A DNA stretch of 64,000 bases, from NCBI RefSeq assembly GCF_017104565.1, contig NZ_JAAGPD010000007.1:212444-276443 (forward strand). The letters run 5' to 3'. Source of the DNA: Paraburkholderia sp. Tr-20389. Its GTDB lineage: Bacteria > Pseudomonadota > Gammaproteobacteria > Burkholderiales > Burkholderiaceae. Under the pieces are notes generated by a model that was not told where the DNA came from, ran no database searches, and was given only the letters and a program-made list of their open reading frames with translations. Made by a program: the position numbers and the translations under genes. Shown here one piece after another: positions 1 to 9,972 of the stretch (positions are counted from its first letter, which is position 1; the number at the start of each line of letters is the position of its first letter).

Positions 1-70
1 GAATCGCGTCATCGCTGGATTTCGTGGACGAACCCGTCAGCTCGATGTGCTTGTACACGTGGTCGCTCAT
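1..70 (-). CDS. Dodecin family flavin-binding protein (N-terminal part only)
   Basis: The first 23 codons of a minus-strand gene lie at the window edge; the rest is outside. The start reads MSDHVYKHIELTGSS, followed by TKSSDDAI, which is the typical beginning of dodecin, a roughly 70-residue protein that forms a hollow 12-mer and stores flavin or CoA. An AGGAGGTG ribosome-binding site sits at 76-83, six bases before the ATG. The gene diverges from the reductase at 252. The family call rests on this N-terminal segment alone, but the match is characteristic. Confidence 0.8.
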   Translation of the reverse strand, partial: MSDHVYKHIELTGSSTKSSDDAI

Positions 71-251
71 GATGCACCTCCTGGTGGTCGAAAAAGTATA
101 GGCAATGTGCTTCGAGTGAACGAACCAGAATGCACGTCGCGTGCCCGACGTGCTGCAACGCGATGCGGCCGGTATCATGAACGGTTCGAGACCGACGACG
201 TGCGGTGGATGCAATCCGATGCATGCAGTGCATCGAATGAAGGAGAAGAAA

Positions 252-1145
252 GTGGAGATCGGTTTTTGCGGACCGGGCCTGATGGGGGCGCCGATGATTC
301 GCCATCTGCTGGGTGCAGGTCATGCAGTGCAGGTCTGGAATCGCACGCGCGCGAAAGCGGAAGCGCTCGTGCCGGATGGCGCCACGGTCGCGTCGATACC
401 TGCCGAACTCGTCAGTCGGGCGGAAGCGATTTTCCTGTGTGTGCTGGATGCAGGAGCCGTGGAGGAAGTCGTGTTCGGGGCAAATGGAATCGTGCCAGCC
501 GTGATGCAGCAGGGCGGCGACAGCCCCGTCCGCTGGATCGTCGATCACGGCAGTATCCCGCCGTCCGCGACGCGTGCTTTCGCCAGGCGCGCCGCCGAAG
601 CGGGCATCGGCTGGATCGACGCGCCCGTCTCGGGCGGCGTGGCGGGCGCGATTGCGGGAACGCTCGCCGTGATGGCGGGCGGCGAGCCGGCCGATGTCGC
701 CGCCGTGACGCCCGTGATAGAGGCCTATGCGGTCCGCGTCACGCATATGGGTGACGCGGGCGCTGGACAGACCACCAAGTTATGCAATCAGGCGATCGTG
801 ACGTCGACGGTGGCGGCCATTGCCGAGGCCGTCAGTCTTGCGCAGCGCAGCGGCATCGATGCCGCGCGGCTGACGCAGGCGCTCGCGGGCGGCTGGGCCG
901 ACTCGGTGCTGCTGCAGACCTTCGTGCCTCGCATGACGCAGGCCGGCCAGCCTCCCATCGGTGCACTAAGTACGTTCCAGAAGGACGTTGACACGATTGC
1001 AGCGGCCGCATACGAAACAGGCACTCCAATGCCGGTTTCGGGCGCGGTGCAGCAATTGCTGCGTCTCGGAGCAGCGATGGGACTCGCGGACGCGGATCTG
1101 TCCGGTTTCATCGACGTGTTGCAGACGCCACGTAAAAACGGATAG
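252..1145 (+). CDS. NAD(P)-dependent oxidoreductase, 3-hydroxyisobutyrate dehydrogenase family
   Basis: A 297-residue beta-hydroxyacid dehydrogenase. The N-terminal Rossmann fold opens with IGFCGPGLMGAPM (the family's GxGxMGxPM motif), the substrate-binding region reads APVSGGVAGA, and the catalytic lysine lies in GQTTKLCNQ (K176). Family members oxidise or reduce short 3-hydroxyacids such as 3-hydroxyisobutyrate, tartronate semialdehyde or succinic semialdehyde; the substrate cannot be read here. I chose the GTG at 252 because AAGGAG at 240-245 sits six bases upstream, and it gives the normal family length; in-frame ATGs at 141 and 237 lack this spacing. The gene stands alone, divergent from the dodecin gene. 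Confidence 0.85.
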   Translation: MEIGFCGPGLMGAPMIRHLLGAGHAVQVWNRTRAKAEALVPDGATVASIPAELVSRAEAIFLCVLDAGAVEEVVFGANGIVPAVMQQGGDSPVRWIVDHGSIPPSATRAFARRAAEAGIGWIDAPVSGGVAGAIAGTLAVMAGGEPADVAAVTPVIEAYAVRVTHMGDAGAGQTTKLCNQAIVTSTVAAIAEAVSLAQRSGIDAARLTQALAGGWADSVLLQTFVPRMTQAGQPPIGALSTFQKDVDTIAAAAYETGTPMPVSGAVQQLLRLGAAMGLADADLSGFIDVLQTPRKNG

Positions 1146-1242
1146 CGGGGCTATCGCAGCCGCCCGGAGCGCGGCGCGCGTGACGCGATAACCTGCTAAA
1201 ATACTTGGTTTTTCGCCGATCTATCATTCAAAGGGACGCGCC

Positions 1243-2835
1243 GTGCTGTCTACTGCCAACATCACCATGCAATTCGGGCCGAAGCCCCTGTTCGAGAACA
1301 TCTCGGTCAAATTCGGCGAAGGTAACCGCTACGGCCTGATCGGCGCGAACGGTTGCGGCAAGTCGACGTTCATGAAAATCCTGGGCAGCGATCTCGAGCA
1401 GAGTTCGGGTAACGTGATGCTCGAGCCGAACGTCCGTCTCGGCAAGCTGCGTCAGGACCAGTTCGCGTATGAAGACGTGCGCGTGCTCGACGTCGTGATG
1501 ATGGGCCACACGGAGATGTGGGCGGCGATGACCGAGCGCGACGCGATCTACGCGAATCCGGAAGCGACCGACGACGACTACATGCACGCCGCCGAACTGG
1601 AAGCAAAGTTCGCCGAATACGACGGCTATACGGCAGAAGCGCGCGCGGGCGAACTGCTGCTCGGCATCGGCATCTCGATAGACCTGCACAATGGTCCGAT
1701 GAGCAACGTCGCCCCCGGCTGGAAGCTGCGCGTGCTGCTCGCGCAGGCGCTGTTCTCGAAGCCCGACGTGCTGCTGCTCGACGAACCGACCAACAACCTG
1801 GACATCAACTCGATCCGTTGGCTCGAAGACGTGCTGAACGAGTACGACTCGACGATGATCATCATTTCGCACGATCGTCACTTCCTGAACCAGGTCTGCA
1901 CGCACATGGCGGACATGGACTACGGCACGCTGAAGGTCTATCCGGGCAACTACGACGACTACATGCTCGCGAGCACGCAGGCGCGCGAGCGCCAGCAGGC
2001 TGCGAACGCGAAGGCGAAGGAACGTGTCGCCGATCTGCAGGACTTCGTGCGCCGCTTCTCGGCCAACAAGTCGAAAGCCCGGCAGGCGACCAGCCGTCTC
2101 AAGATGATCGACAAGATCAAGATCGAGGAATTCAAGCCGTCGTCGCGTCAGAATCCGTTCATTCGCTTCGAGTACGAGAAGAAGCTGCACAATATTGCAG
2201 TGGTCGCGGACAGCATCACGAAGAAGTACGACCGCACGATCTTCAACAACTTCAACCTGAGCGTGCAGCCGGGCGAGCGCATCGCAATCATCGGCGAAAA
2301 CGGCGCGGGCAAGACCACGCTGCTGCGCTCGCTGCTCGGCAATCTGGCGCTCGAGCACGGTACGATCAAATGGGCCGAGAACGCGAATGTCGGCTACATG
2401 CCGCAGGACACGTACGAAGAGTTCCCGAGCGACGTCACGCTGATGGACTGGATCGACCAGTACCGCAAGGAAGGTGACGACGAACAGATGGTGCGTGGCA
2501 CGCTCGGCCGCCTGCTCTTTAATGCAGACGACATCAGGAAGTCGGTGAAGGTGCTGTCGGGCGGCGAGAAGGGCCGCATGATCTGGGGCAAACTGATGCT
2601 CGGCCGCCACAACGTGCTGCTGATGGATGAGCCGACGAACCACATGGACATGGAATCGATCGAATCGCTGCAGATCGCACTCGAGAAGTACGACGGCACG
2701 CTGATCTTCGTTTCACACGACCGTGAGTTCGTGAGCGGCCTCGCTCACCGCATTATCGAAGTGAAGACGGATGGCACGTTGAATGACTTCGGCGGCAACT
2801 ACGAAGACTTCCTGTCGAGCCAGGGCTTGCAGTAA
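1243..2835 (+). CDS. ybiT: ABC-F family ATPase (YbiT type)
   Basis: A 530-residue soluble protein with two ATP-binding cassettes in tandem and no membrane segments, as in the ABC-F family, whose members act on the ribosome rather than in transport. The first Walker A is GANGCGKST (residues 34-42) and the first Walker B is [12 protein letters not shown]. The second cassette has [17 protein letters not shown] and [11 protein letters not shown]. The first signature is the atypical [14 protein letters not shown] seen in YbiT. The start is GTG, with AAAGGGA at 1230-1236. A strong terminator follows at 2861-2888, so the gene is monocistronic. YbiT's precise role is still poorly defined; ribosome-associated translation regulation is the family expectation. 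Confidence 0.9.
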   Translation: MLSTANITMQFGPKPLFENISVKFGEGNRYGLIGANGCGKSTFMKILGSDLEQSSGNVMLEPNVRLGKLRQDQFAYEDVRVLDVVMMGHTEMWAAMTERDAIYANPEATDDDYMHAAELEAKFAEYDGYTAEARAGELLLGIGISIDLHNGPMSNVAPGWKLRVLLAQALFSKPDVLLLDEPTNNLDINSIRWLEDVLNEYDSTMIIISHDRHFLNQVCTHMADMDYGTLKVYPGNYDDYMLASTQARERQQAANAKAKERVADLQDFVRRFSANKSKARQATSRLKMIDKIKIEEFKPSSRQNPFIRFEYEKKLHNIAVVADSITKKYDRTIFNNFNLSVQPGERIAIIGENGAGKTTLLRSLLGNLALEHGTIKWAENANVGYMPQDTYEEFPSDVTLMDWIDQYRKEGDDEQMVRGTLGRLLFNADDIRKSVKVLSGGEKGRMIWGKLMLGRHNVLLMDEPTNHMDMESIESLQIALEKYDGTLIFVSHDREFVSGLAHRIIEVKTDGTLNDFGGNYEDFLSSQGLQ

Positions 2836-2860
2836 GCGCCACGGTCGCGAATTCTCTATA

Positions 2861-2888
2861 AACCCGCTTCGCAAGAAGCGGGTTTTTT
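2861..2888 (+). terminator. Rho-independent terminator after ybiT
   Basis: Perfect 10-bp stem AACCCGCTTC / GAAGCGGGTT closed by a GCAA tetraloop and followed by a T tract. It ends the ybiT transcript 25 bases past its stop codon. Confidence 0.93.
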
Positions 2889-3003
2889 ATTGGATGTCGC
2901 CGATTCGTTCGCCTTCTCATACGGACGTCTCTGGCATGTGTCCGATCCCGTCTGTGGTCCGTGAGTAAAATAAACGGACTATCCAGGAGACAGGACGCAA
3001 GAA

Positions 3004-4440
3004 ATGAAGACCTTCGAGCACTTCTACATCGACGGCAAATGGATCAAGCCTTGCGGCACCGGTACGATCGACGTGATCGATTCGGGCACGGAAGAAGTGA
3101 TGGGCCGCATCCCCGAGGGGATCGAGGCCGATGCTGAAGCCGCGATTGCCGCCGCGCGGGCTGCCTTCGACGGTTGGGCTGCGACGCCGCCAAAAGAGCG
3201 CGGCGCTTACCTGCAAAAGATTGCAGACAACCTCAAGGCACGTACGGATGAACTGGCAGGCTACATCTGCGGTGAAGTCGGTATGCCTATCAAGCTGGCG
3301 CGAGCCATCCAGGTCGGCGGTCCCGTGTACAACTGGAATACCTACGCAAAGCTCGCGGGTGAATTCCAGTTCGAGGAACGGGTCGGTAATTCGCTCGTCG
3401 TGCGCGAACCCGTTGGCGTGGTCGCCGCGATTACGCCCTGGAACTATCCACTGAATCAGATCACGCTGAAGGTTGCCGCCGCGCTTGCGGCTGGCTGCAC
3501 TATCGTGCTGAAGCCGTCGGAAGTGGCGCCGCTCAATGCGTTCGTACTCGCGGAAGCGATTCATGAAGCGGGCTTGCCCGCTGGCGTGTTCAATCTCGTC
3601 AGCGGTTATGGCCCGGTGGTCGGTGAAGTGCTCGCCAGTCATCCGTCCGTCGACATGGTGTCGTTCACAGGTTCGACACGCGCCGGGAAACGCGTATCGG
3701 AACTCGCGGCCGGGACGGTGAAGCGGATTGCATTGGAACTGGGCGGCAAGTCGGCATCGGTGATTCTCGACGACGCCGACTTCGCGGCTGCAATCAAGGG
3801 TACCGTTAGCGCGTGCTTCCTGAACTCGGGTCAAACGTGTTCGGCGCACACACGCATGATCGTGCCGGAATCGCGCTACGACGAAGCACGCGAACTGGCG
3901 AAGAAAGCGGCTGAGGCATTCGTCGCGGGCGATCCACGCGTCGAGACGACGCGTCTCGGTCCGCTTGCTTCGGCTGCGCAGCAGTCTCGCGTGCAGCAAT
4001 ATATTTCACGTGGCATCGAGGAAGGCGCCGAACTCGTTACGGGCGGCACCGGCATGCCGGATGGCATCTCGAAGGGCTTCTTCGTGAAGCCGACTGTGTT
4101 TGGCCGCGTGCATCCGAAGGCGACGATCGCGCAGGAGGAAATCTTCGGGCCGGTGTTGACCATCCTCACGTACAAGGACGAAGAGGAAGCCGTGCGGATC
4201 GCCAATGACTCGGTGTACGGACTCGGGGGAGCCGTGTGGGCCGGTAGCGACGAGCGCGCGATGAGCGTCGCGCGGCGGATGCGCACGGGGCAGGTCGACA
4301 TCAACGGCGGTGCATGGAACATGGTCGCGCCATTCGGCGGCTTCAAGCAGTCGGGACATGGCCGCGAGAACGGCACCTACGGGCTCGAAGAGTATCTCGA
4401 GTACAAGTCGATGCAGTTGAAGATTAGCAAGCCTGCATAA
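3004..4440 (+). CDS. NAD(P)-dependent aldehyde dehydrogenase family protein
   Basis: A 478-residue member of the ALDH superfamily, which oxidises aldehydes to acids. Seen in the sequence: the cofactor region [19 protein letters not shown], the general-base glutamate in LELGGKS (E245), and the catalytic cysteine in NSGQTCSA (C279). The C-terminal EEIFGPVL and [15 protein letters not shown] motifs are also intact. Length is normal for the family. The substrate cannot be assigned from sequence; no pathway partner adjoins it, and it has its own terminator. Start ATG at 3004 is preceded by AGGAGACAGGA, a workable ribosome-binding region. Confidence 0.92.
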   Translation: MKTFEHFYIDGKWIKPCGTGTIDVIDSGTEEVMGRIPEGIEADAEAAIAAARAAFDGWAATPPKERGAYLQKIADNLKARTDELAGYICGEVGMPIKLARAIQVGGPVYNWNTYAKLAGEFQFEERVGNSLVVREPVGVVAAITPWNYPLNQITLKVAAALAAGCTIVLKPSEVAPLNAFVLAEAIHEAGLPAGVFNLVSGYGPVVGEVLASHPSVDMVSFTGSTRAGKRVSELAAGTVKRIALELGGKSASVILDDADFAAAIKGTVSACFLNSGQTCSAHTRMIVPESRYDEARELAKKAAEAFVAGDPRVETTRLGPLASAAQQSRVQQYISRGIEEGAELVTGGTGMPDGISKGFFVKPTVFGRVHPKATIAQEEIFGPVLTILTYKDEEEAVRIANDSVYGLGGAVWAGSDERAMSVARRMRTGQVDINGGAWNMVAPFGGFKQSGHGRENGTYGLEEYLEYKSMQLKISKPA

Positions 4441-4509
4441 ATTTGCATGTGCGCTTCGCGAGTCGGTTCACGTTGACAAGGCGCGCACGACGGATGACGA
4501 AGCGCAATG

Positions 4510-4545
4510 AAAGCGCGTGTCGGTAAACGGCACGCGCTTTTTGTT
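4510..4545 (+). terminator. Rho-independent terminator after the aldehyde dehydrogenase gene
   Basis: Perfect 10-bp stem AAAGCGCGTG (4510-4519) / CACGCGCTTT (4531-4540) with an 11-base loop and a T-rich tail TTTGTTTG. Confidence 0.87.
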
Positions 4546-4626
4546 TGATTTCACGCAAGGTACTGCACCCGCCAGTTGCGACCATCGAGGCTTTTCGTCG
4601 ACACCCGTCGACGACGGAGGCCTCTT

Positions 4627-5817
4627 ATGTTTCCTTCTCATCCTTTCGCTCCGCTTGTGATTCGCGGGCGTTCGCTGTTGCCCATCGTGCAAGGCGGTAT
4701 GGGCGTCGGTGTGTCCGCGCACCGGCTTGCGGGCAGCGTGGCGCGCGAAGGCGCGCTCGGCACGATCGCCAGCATCGATCTGCGCCACCATCACGACGAC
4801 CTGCTCGAACGCTGCCGCGCAACGCCCGATCGCGCGACGCTCGAAGACGCAAACCGCACCGCGCTCGTGCGTGAAATCCGGGCCGCGCGAAACCTCAGTG
4901 AAGGGCGCGGCATGATCGCCGTCAATGTGATGAAGGCCGTCAACGCGCACGCGGACTACGTGCGTATCGCCTGCGAAGAAGGTGCGGACGCGATCGTGAT
5001 GGGCGCAGGTCTGCCGCTCGATTTGCCCGATCTCACGCAAGGACACGATATCGCGCTGGTTCCGATTCTTTCGGACAGTCGTGGCGTCGGCGTGGTGCTG
5101 AAAAAGTGGATGAAGAAAGGCCGCTTGCCCGACGCCATCGTGATCGAACATCCGGCGCACGCGGGCGGTCATCTCGGCGTGACGAACCTCGACGATATGC
5201 ATGACACGCGTTTCGAGTTCACACGTGTCCTGCAGGAGGTCGACGAACTCTTCACTTCACTGCAGATCAGCAGAACTCAAGTGCCTGTGATCGTTGCAGG
5301 CGGCATCAACAGTCACGAGGCGGTGCGGACATGCCTCGAAGCCGGCGCGAACGGCGTGCAGATCGGCACACCGTTCGCGGTTACGGAAGAAGGCGATGCG
5401 CATCCTCGCTTCAAGCGCGTGCTGGCCGACGCGACGCCGGACGACATCGTGGAATTCGTCAGCGTGACGGGCTTGCCGGCGCGTGCTGTGAAGACGCCGT
5501 GGCTCGAACGCTATCTGCGTAACGAAACGCGTATTCGCACGAAGATCGGTGCACTCAAGCGGGCCTGTCCCACTGCACTGGAATGCCTGAGTGCATGCGG
5601 CTTGCGCGACGGCATCGAAAAGTTCGGGCATTTCTGCATCGACACGCGGCTTGCAGCTGCACTGCGCGGCGATGTGAACAATGGCCTCTTTTTCCGTGGG
5701 CGTGAGGCCTTGCCGTTCGGCAATGCGATCCGCAGCGTGCGCGATCTGCTCGAACTGCTGCTGACGGGTGTGGCGCGACCAGCGGTCGCAGGGCGACTTG
5801 CGTTTTCCCTGGGTTGA
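4627..5817 (+). CDS. NAD(P)H-dependent flavin oxidoreductase, nitronate monooxygenase-like
   Basis: A 396-residue TIM-barrel flavoprotein of the nitronate monooxygenase (2-nitropropane dioxygenase) family. Seen: the FMN-binding start IVQGGMGVGVSAHRLA, the AHAGGHLG motif, VIVAGGI, and GANGVQIGTPF near the phosphate-binding end. Family members oxidise alkyl nitronates such as propionate-3-nitronate with FMN and oxygen, and some act as quinone reductases or as enoyl reductases. Start ATG at 4627 is set by GGAGG at 4616-4620; an upstream in-frame ATG at 4576 has no such site. The gene appears monocistronic, 92 bases before the ompW-like gene. Confidence 0.85.
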   Translation: MFPSHPFAPLVIRGRSLLPIVQGGMGVGVSAHRLAGSVAREGALGTIASIDLRHHHDDLLERCRATPDRATLEDANRTALVREIRAARNLSEGRGMIAVNVMKAVNAHADYVRIACEEGADAIVMGAGLPLDLPDLTQGHDIALVPILSDSRGVGVVLKKWMKKGRLPDAIVIEHPAHAGGHLGVTNLDDMHDTRFEFTRVLQEVDELFTSLQISRTQVPVIVAGGINSHEAVRTCLEAGANGVQIGTPFAVTEEGDAHPRFKRVLADATPDDIVEFVSVTGLPARAVKTPWLERYLRNETRIRTKIGALKRACPTALECLSACGLRDGIEKFGHFCIDTRLAAALRGDVNNGLFFRGREALPFGNAIRSVRDLLELLLTGVARPAVAGRLAFSLG

Positions 5818-5909
5818 CGGGAGTCAAGGAGATCAGGTCGGGGAGCTTCGACAATGCTCTCGCGCGATGCTTTGCAGCTCGCGCAATCACACAAAAATCA
5901 GGGTAGCTT

Positions 5910-6554
5910 ATGAACACCACACTCCGATCAATCGCGGCTGCACTGTGCACGGCAGGCTTGGCGCTGATCTCCGCGCACGCATTCGCCGCAGACAGCGACC
6001 CGACGTCGGGCATCCATGCCGGCGACGTGCTCGTTCGCCTGCGAGCCATCTCCATCGTGCCGCAGGTACGCACCACGGACACGTTGTCCGCGCTGAACGT
6101 CGGCGTCAACAACGCGACTGTGCCTGAACTCGACTTCACCTACATGATCCGCGATAGCATCGGCGTCGAGCTGATTCTCGGCACATCTCGGCATCAGGTG
6201 ACGTCGAGCCTCGGCGGGCTCGGCGGCGTCAACGTGCTGCCGCCTACACTGCTGCTGCAATATCACTTCAATCATCAAGGACAGGTACGACCGTACGTCG
6301 GCGCGGGCGTGAACTATACGTACTTCTATAACGACGGACTGCATGCGGGCGACCAGCAGATTTCGGTCAAGCGCAGCAGCTTCGGTCCGGCATTGCAGAT
6401 GGGCGTCGACGTGCAAGTGACGAAATCGGTGTTCGCCAACGTCGATGTGAAGAAGGTCTGGATGAAAACGGATGCATCGCTCAATGGTACGTCGCTCGGC
6501 ACGCTGCATATCGATCCGTTGATCGTGGGCGTGGGTGTCGGGATGAAGTTCTGA
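5910..6554 (+). CDS. OmpW family outer-membrane protein
   Basis: A 214-residue exported protein. It has a cleavable signal peptide (basic start, hydrophobic core, cleavage near AHAFAADS at about residue 27), then an eight-stranded-barrel pattern of alternating residues ending in the aromatic-terminated strand VGVGVGMKF. The middle contains YHFNHQGQVRPYVGAGVNYTYFY, which I cite only in parts as the OmpW-typical QYHF and PYVGAGVNYT motifs. OmpW proteins form narrow hydrophobic channels for small apolar compounds and often respond to stress. The gene has its own strong terminator. Confidence 0.88.
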   Translation: MNTTLRSIAAALCTAGLALISAHAFAADSDPTSGIHAGDVLVRLRAISIVPQVRTTDTLSALNVGVNNATVPELDFTYMIRDSIGVELILGTSRHQVTSSLGGLGGVNVLPPTLLLQYHFNHQGQVRPYVGAGVNYTYFYNDGLHAGDQQISVKRSSFGPALQMGVDVQVTKSVFANVDVKKVWMKTDASLNGTSLGTLHIDPLIVGVGVGMKF

Positions 6555-6582
6555 GTATCGTTTGCCTGAACGGATGTGAAAT

Positions 6583-6619
6583 AAAAAACGCCGGCCTTGT
6601 CATGAGCCGGCGTTTTTTT
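6583..6619. terminator. Bidirectional terminator between ompW-like and DUF1289 genes
   Basis: The 13-bp arms AAAAAACGCCGGC (6583-6595) and GCCGGCGTTTTTT (6606-6618) are perfect complements around a 10-base loop. A-runs and T-runs flank both sides, so it can stop transcription from either strand of this convergent pair. Confidence 0.92.
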
Positions 6620-6679
6620 CGTTGCACATCCTGTTGATCAGGTCAGTGCACGCAAGGAGCCTCGTCCGGATGCGTGGCA

Positions 6680-6883
6680 TCACAGCTTGTCGTACTTGAA
6701 TCGCATCGCGGTACCTTCGCTTTCGATGCGCGTCCAGACAGCGCGTTTTTCCTCGTCAGTAAGAAACACCCAGTTCGACACTTCCGCCGCCGTACGGCCA
6801 CAGCCTTTGCAGACGTCGTCAAAGAGCGTCGAGCAGACGCCGATGCAGGGGCTGTCGGGGAGGTCGTGCAGATTCGATGACAT
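6680..6883 (-). CDS. DUF1289 domain small protein
   Basis: A 67-residue protein with the DUF1289 cysteine pattern: SPCIGVCSTLFDDVCKGCGR carries four cysteines, followed by the conserved W (SNWVFLTDEEKRAVW). The cysteine spacing suggests metal or Fe-S binding, but the biochemical role is unknown. I start it at 6883 (MSSNLHDLPDSPC); a longer in-frame start at 6964 would add a basic stretch atypical of the family. The ribosome-binding site is weak. It shares the terminator at 6583-6619. Confidence 0.82.
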   Translation of the reverse strand: MSSNLHDLPDSPCIGVCSTLFDDVCKGCGRTAAEVSNWVFLTDEEKRAVWTRIESEGTAMRFKYDKL

Positions 6884-7001
6884 CGGAATACCTTGAGCGG
6901 GAGATGCGTGCGGTCCGCTATGGTAAACCAAAAGCGAAATCGGCTTCCGGCGCCCAATTTTCATTCAAGCGACATGCATTGCCGTTCATCGCGCGATGCG
7001 G

Positions 7002-8303
7002 TCAACCCGTCGCCGTTTCCCAGATCAACGCGCCATTCAATGCGACGATGCCCGCCGCACACGCCCACGCGAGCATGAGCGGCACGCCACGCACACGCCA
7101 GTTACGCATCAGTCGCGCATCCGATGCAAAGCGGATCAACGGAACGACGGCGAGCGGCAACTGAAGGCTCAGTACGACCTGACTTGCGACCAGCAGTTGT
7201 GCCGAGCCGTTCGATCCGAACAGGCCGACTGCCACGAGCGCCGGCCCGATCGCGAGCGAGCGCGTGAGCAGCGCACGTTGCCAGCGCGGCAGCCGGATCT
7301 GCAGGAACCCTTCCATCACCGCCTGGCCCGCGAGCGTGCCCGTGACGGTCGCGCTCAGTCCGCAGGCAAGCAGCGCGGCCGCAAACAGGATGGCTGCCCA
7401 GTGTGAGCCGACGATGGGGGCGATCAGCCGGTGCGCGTCGGCGAGGTCCGTGACGTTGCGGTGGCCGCTCGCATGAAACACGGCCGCCGACACGATCAGC
7501 AAGGCCGCATTGATGACGAAAGCCAATGAAAGCGCGCTGAAGGTCCCGAAGTTGACGCCGCGCAGCGCATCGCCGATATCGGTGTCGCTGGCCGAGCGCG
7601 CGTGGGTCTTGACGAGCGCGGAATGCAGGTAGAGGTTATGCGGCATCACGGTCGCCCCCAGAATGCCTGCCGCCAGCCAGACCATGCCGGCGTTGCGCAG
7701 CAGCTGGGCGCTGGGCGCCGCGCCCGCCAGCGCCGCGCGCCAGTCCGGCCGCGCCAGCGCGAGTTCGATCACGAAGCACAAGCCGACGAACAGGATGAGC
7801 GCGATAACGGCCGTCTCCAGCGTGCGGCGGCCATGCCGTTGCAACGCGAGCATCGCGAAGGTGCCGACGGCCGACATCAGAACGCCCGCGGTCAGCGACA
7901 CGCCGAACAGCAGTTGCAGTGCGACGGCGCTGCCGACGACCTCGGCGACATCGCAGGCGATGATCGCGATCTCGCTCGTTACCCACAGAAACAGTGTCAT
8001 GCGCCGGCTCGTGTGTTCACGGCAGTGTTGCGCGAGGTCGAGACCCGTCACGACGCCCAGGCGCGACGACACCCACTGCAGCAGCATCGCCATCAGGCTC
8101 GATGCGACCACGACGCTCAGCAGCGTGTAGCCGTAACTTGCACCGCCTGCGAGCGCCGTGGCCCAGTTGCCGGGATCCATGTAGCCCACCGCGACGAGCG
8201 CGCCCGCGCCGACGAACGACAGCCGGTTCTGGGGGCGTGGCGACCCCGCACCGCGGCGGCGCCGGCGGCGGAAGGCATTCAATGTGAACGGGTTCGTGTT
8301 CAT
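7002..8303 (-). CDS. Nramp family divalent metal (Mn2+/Fe2+) transporter
   Basis: A 433-residue polytopic membrane protein of the Nramp/MntH family, which imports Mn2+ or Fe2+ with protons. The TM1 metal-binding motif is intact: GYMDPGNWATA (DPGN at residues 43-46). So is the TM6 motif, VMPHNLYLHSALV. Hydrophobic segments consistent with about 11 membrane passes follow. The N-terminus has an unusual run of arginines (FRRRRRRG). Start ATG at 8303 was chosen over an upstream in-frame start at 8357, because it places the arginine-rich leader directly before TM1. It could be named mntH, but there are divergent Nramp paralogs in this group, so I leave the symbol blank. Confidence 0.88.
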   Translation of the reverse strand: MNTNPFTLNAFRRRRRRGAGSPRPQNRLSFVGAGALVAVGYMDPGNWATALAGGASYGYTLLSVVVASSLMAMLLQWVSSRLGVVTGLDLAQHCREHTSRRMTLFLWVTSEIAIIACDVAEVVGSAVALQLLFGVSLTAGVLMSAVGTFAMLALQRHGRRTLETAVIALILFVGLCFVIELALARPDWRAALAGAAPSAQLLRNAGMVWLAAGILGATVMPHNLYLHSALVKTHARSASDTDIGDALRGVNFGTFSALSLAFVINAALLIVSAAVFHASGHRNVTDLADAHRLIAPIVGSHWAAILFAAALLACGLSATVTGTLAGQAVMEGFLQIRLPRWQRALLTRSLAIGPALVAVGLFGSNGSAQLLVASQVVLSLQLPLAVVPLIRFASDARLMRNWRVRGVPLMLAWACAAGIVALNGALIWETATG

Positions 8304-8829
8304 CGCTCTTCGACGGCGAAAGACACCGTCCGCGTGGGCAAGCCATATGCCATGCAATCGGTTACATCTCGATGCGCCACCATCTGGGCTTATTTGACAG
8401 TCTATAGTGATGATGGACCGCGCGTTTCCGGCGCGATGCAGTCCGGTTCAGCGGACCTGCATTGCACGGATGTCCCGTTGCAGGAAGCGAGGTTTTTTTC
8501 GGGTGGACAGGACGCGATAACCCGATAAAATTGCGGCCAAATTTTGCAGCGGCGTGACAGCCTTCCCGGAAGAGTGCAGGTCGGCGGGAACGCGGCGGCG
8601 GACGATGCCTGACCGGATGCCAGCACCACCGACAGGAACCGGATTGCAGCCGAACCAGGCTCACGGAAAGCCGCGCGCTGTACCCTTTGCGCGACATCTG
8701 GCGGTTTTTTTTGAATCGTGCAGTGATTGATGGTAGTTTTCGGGTTTTTCAAGGGTAGCCGCCGCGGGTTCGCAGCGGCTTGAAGCGGGGTTAGCGACCG
8801 GTTTCGCGCCGGTCAGAACGGAGAACGGA
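8304..8829. other. Intergenic region between the Nramp gene and potF
   Basis: This 526-base region separates two divergently transcribed genes and must hold both promoters. I see no gene. A possible sigma-70 element for potF is TTGAAT (8712-8717), 17 bases, TAGTTT (8735-8740). A short AAAATT/AATTTT inverted repeat lies at 8527-8532 and 8540-8545. Neither is strong evidence. No manganese-regulator box or riboswitch is recognisable. Confidence 0.45.
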
Positions 8830-9930
8830 ATGAAGAAACGGGTGGTGGGCCAACTGGCTGCGCTGGTACTGTGCGCGACGCCTTTCATGACGGCGGCGGC
8901 AAAAGATACACAACTGAATGTGTACAACTGGTCGGACTACATCGCCAAGGACACGATTCCGAACTTCACCAAGCAGACGGGCGTCCAGGTCAAGTACGAC
9001 AACTACGACAGCGACGACACGCTGCAGGCCAAGCTGCTGACGGGTAACTCCGGCTACGACATCGTCGTGCCGACCAGCAACTACGCGGGCAAGCAGATCG
9101 CAGCGGGCATCTTCGCGCCGCTCGACAAGTCGAAGATCCCGAACCTCAAGTACCTCGATCCCGCGCTGATGGCGCTCGTCGCGGGCGCCGATCCGGGCAA
9201 CAAGTTCACGGTGCCCTGGGCATACGGCACGACGGGCCTCGGCTACAACGTGACGAAGGCACAGCAGATCCTCGGCAAGGGCGTTGCGCTCGACAGCTGG
9301 GACATCCTGTTCAAGCCGGAAAACATCTCGAAGCTCAAGGCATGCGGCGTCTCCGTGCTCGACGCGCCGGACCAGATGTTCGCGGCCGCGCTGCATTACA
9401 TCGGTAAGGATCCGATGAGCACGAATCCCGCCGACTATCGCGAAGCCCTCGCGATGATGAAGAAGATCCGTCCGTACATCACGCAGTTCAACTCGTCGGG
9501 CTACATCAACGACATGGTCGGCGGCGACGTCTGCTTCGCGTACGGCTGGTCGGGCGACGTCGTGATCGCGAAGCATCGCGCAGCGGAAGCGAAGAAGCCG
9601 TACAAGATCGACTATTACATTCCGAAGGGCGGCGCGCCCGTGTGGTTCGACGTGATGGCGATTCCGAAGGACGCGAAGAACAAGGAAGCGGCCGCGGAGT
9701 GGATCAACTACATCGAGACGCCGCAGGTTCACGCAGCCATCACCAACGCCGTGTACTACCCGAGCGCGAATGCGGAAGCGCGCAAGTACGTGGACAAGGA
9801 TGTCGCGAACGATCCCGCCGTCTATCCGCCGGCGGACGTCGTCAAGACGCTGTTCCTGCTCAAGCCGCTGCCGCCTGAAATCCAGCGTCTGCAGACGCGG
9901 CTGTGGACCGAGTTCAAGTCCGGCCGCTAA
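8830..9930 (+). CDS. potF: Polyamine (putrescine) ABC transporter, periplasmic binding protein
   Basis: A 366-residue type II periplasmic binding protein. The N-terminus is a signal peptide ending near TAAAKDT, followed by LNVYNWSDYIAKDTIPNF, which carries the PotD/PotF signature NVYNWSDYI. Other family traits are SGYDIVVPTSNY and VPWAYGTTGLGYN. It captures putrescine or related polyamines and hands them to the permease encoded downstream. It is the first gene of a four-gene operon, potFGHI, and is separated from potG by a weak hairpin that could raise its level relative to the membrane parts. Putrescine versus spermidine preference is inferred from the F-G-H-I order. Confidence 0.93.
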   Translation: MKKRVVGQLAALVLCATPFMTAAAKDTQLNVYNWSDYIAKDTIPNFTKQTGVQVKYDNYDSDDTLQAKLLTGNSGYDIVVPTSNYAGKQIAAGIFAPLDKSKIPNLKYLDPALMALVAGADPGNKFTVPWAYGTTGLGYNVTKAQQILGKGVALDSWDILFKPENISKLKACGVSVLDAPDQMFAAALHYIGKDPMSTNPADYREALAMMKKIRPYITQFNSSGYINDMVGGDVCFAYGWSGDVVIAKHRAAEAKKPYKIDYYIPKGGAPVWFDVMAIPKDAKNKEAAAEWINYIETPQVHAAITNAVYYPSANAEARKYVDKDVANDPAVYPPADVVKTLFLLKPLPPEIQRLQTRLWTEFKSGR

Positions 9931-9972
9931 GCCTGTCTGAAGCAGGCGGTCGTGCAGGAAAGCATCATCATG

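Noticed and set aside
1243-2835. An ABC transporter ATPase.
   Set aside because: Two fused cassettes, no membrane partner and the YbiT-type first signature place it in the ABC-F family, which acts on ribosomes.
8527-8545. AAAATT/AATTTT inverted repeat before potF as an operator.
   Set aside because: Short A/T arms arise easily by chance, and it lies nearly 300 bases from potF.
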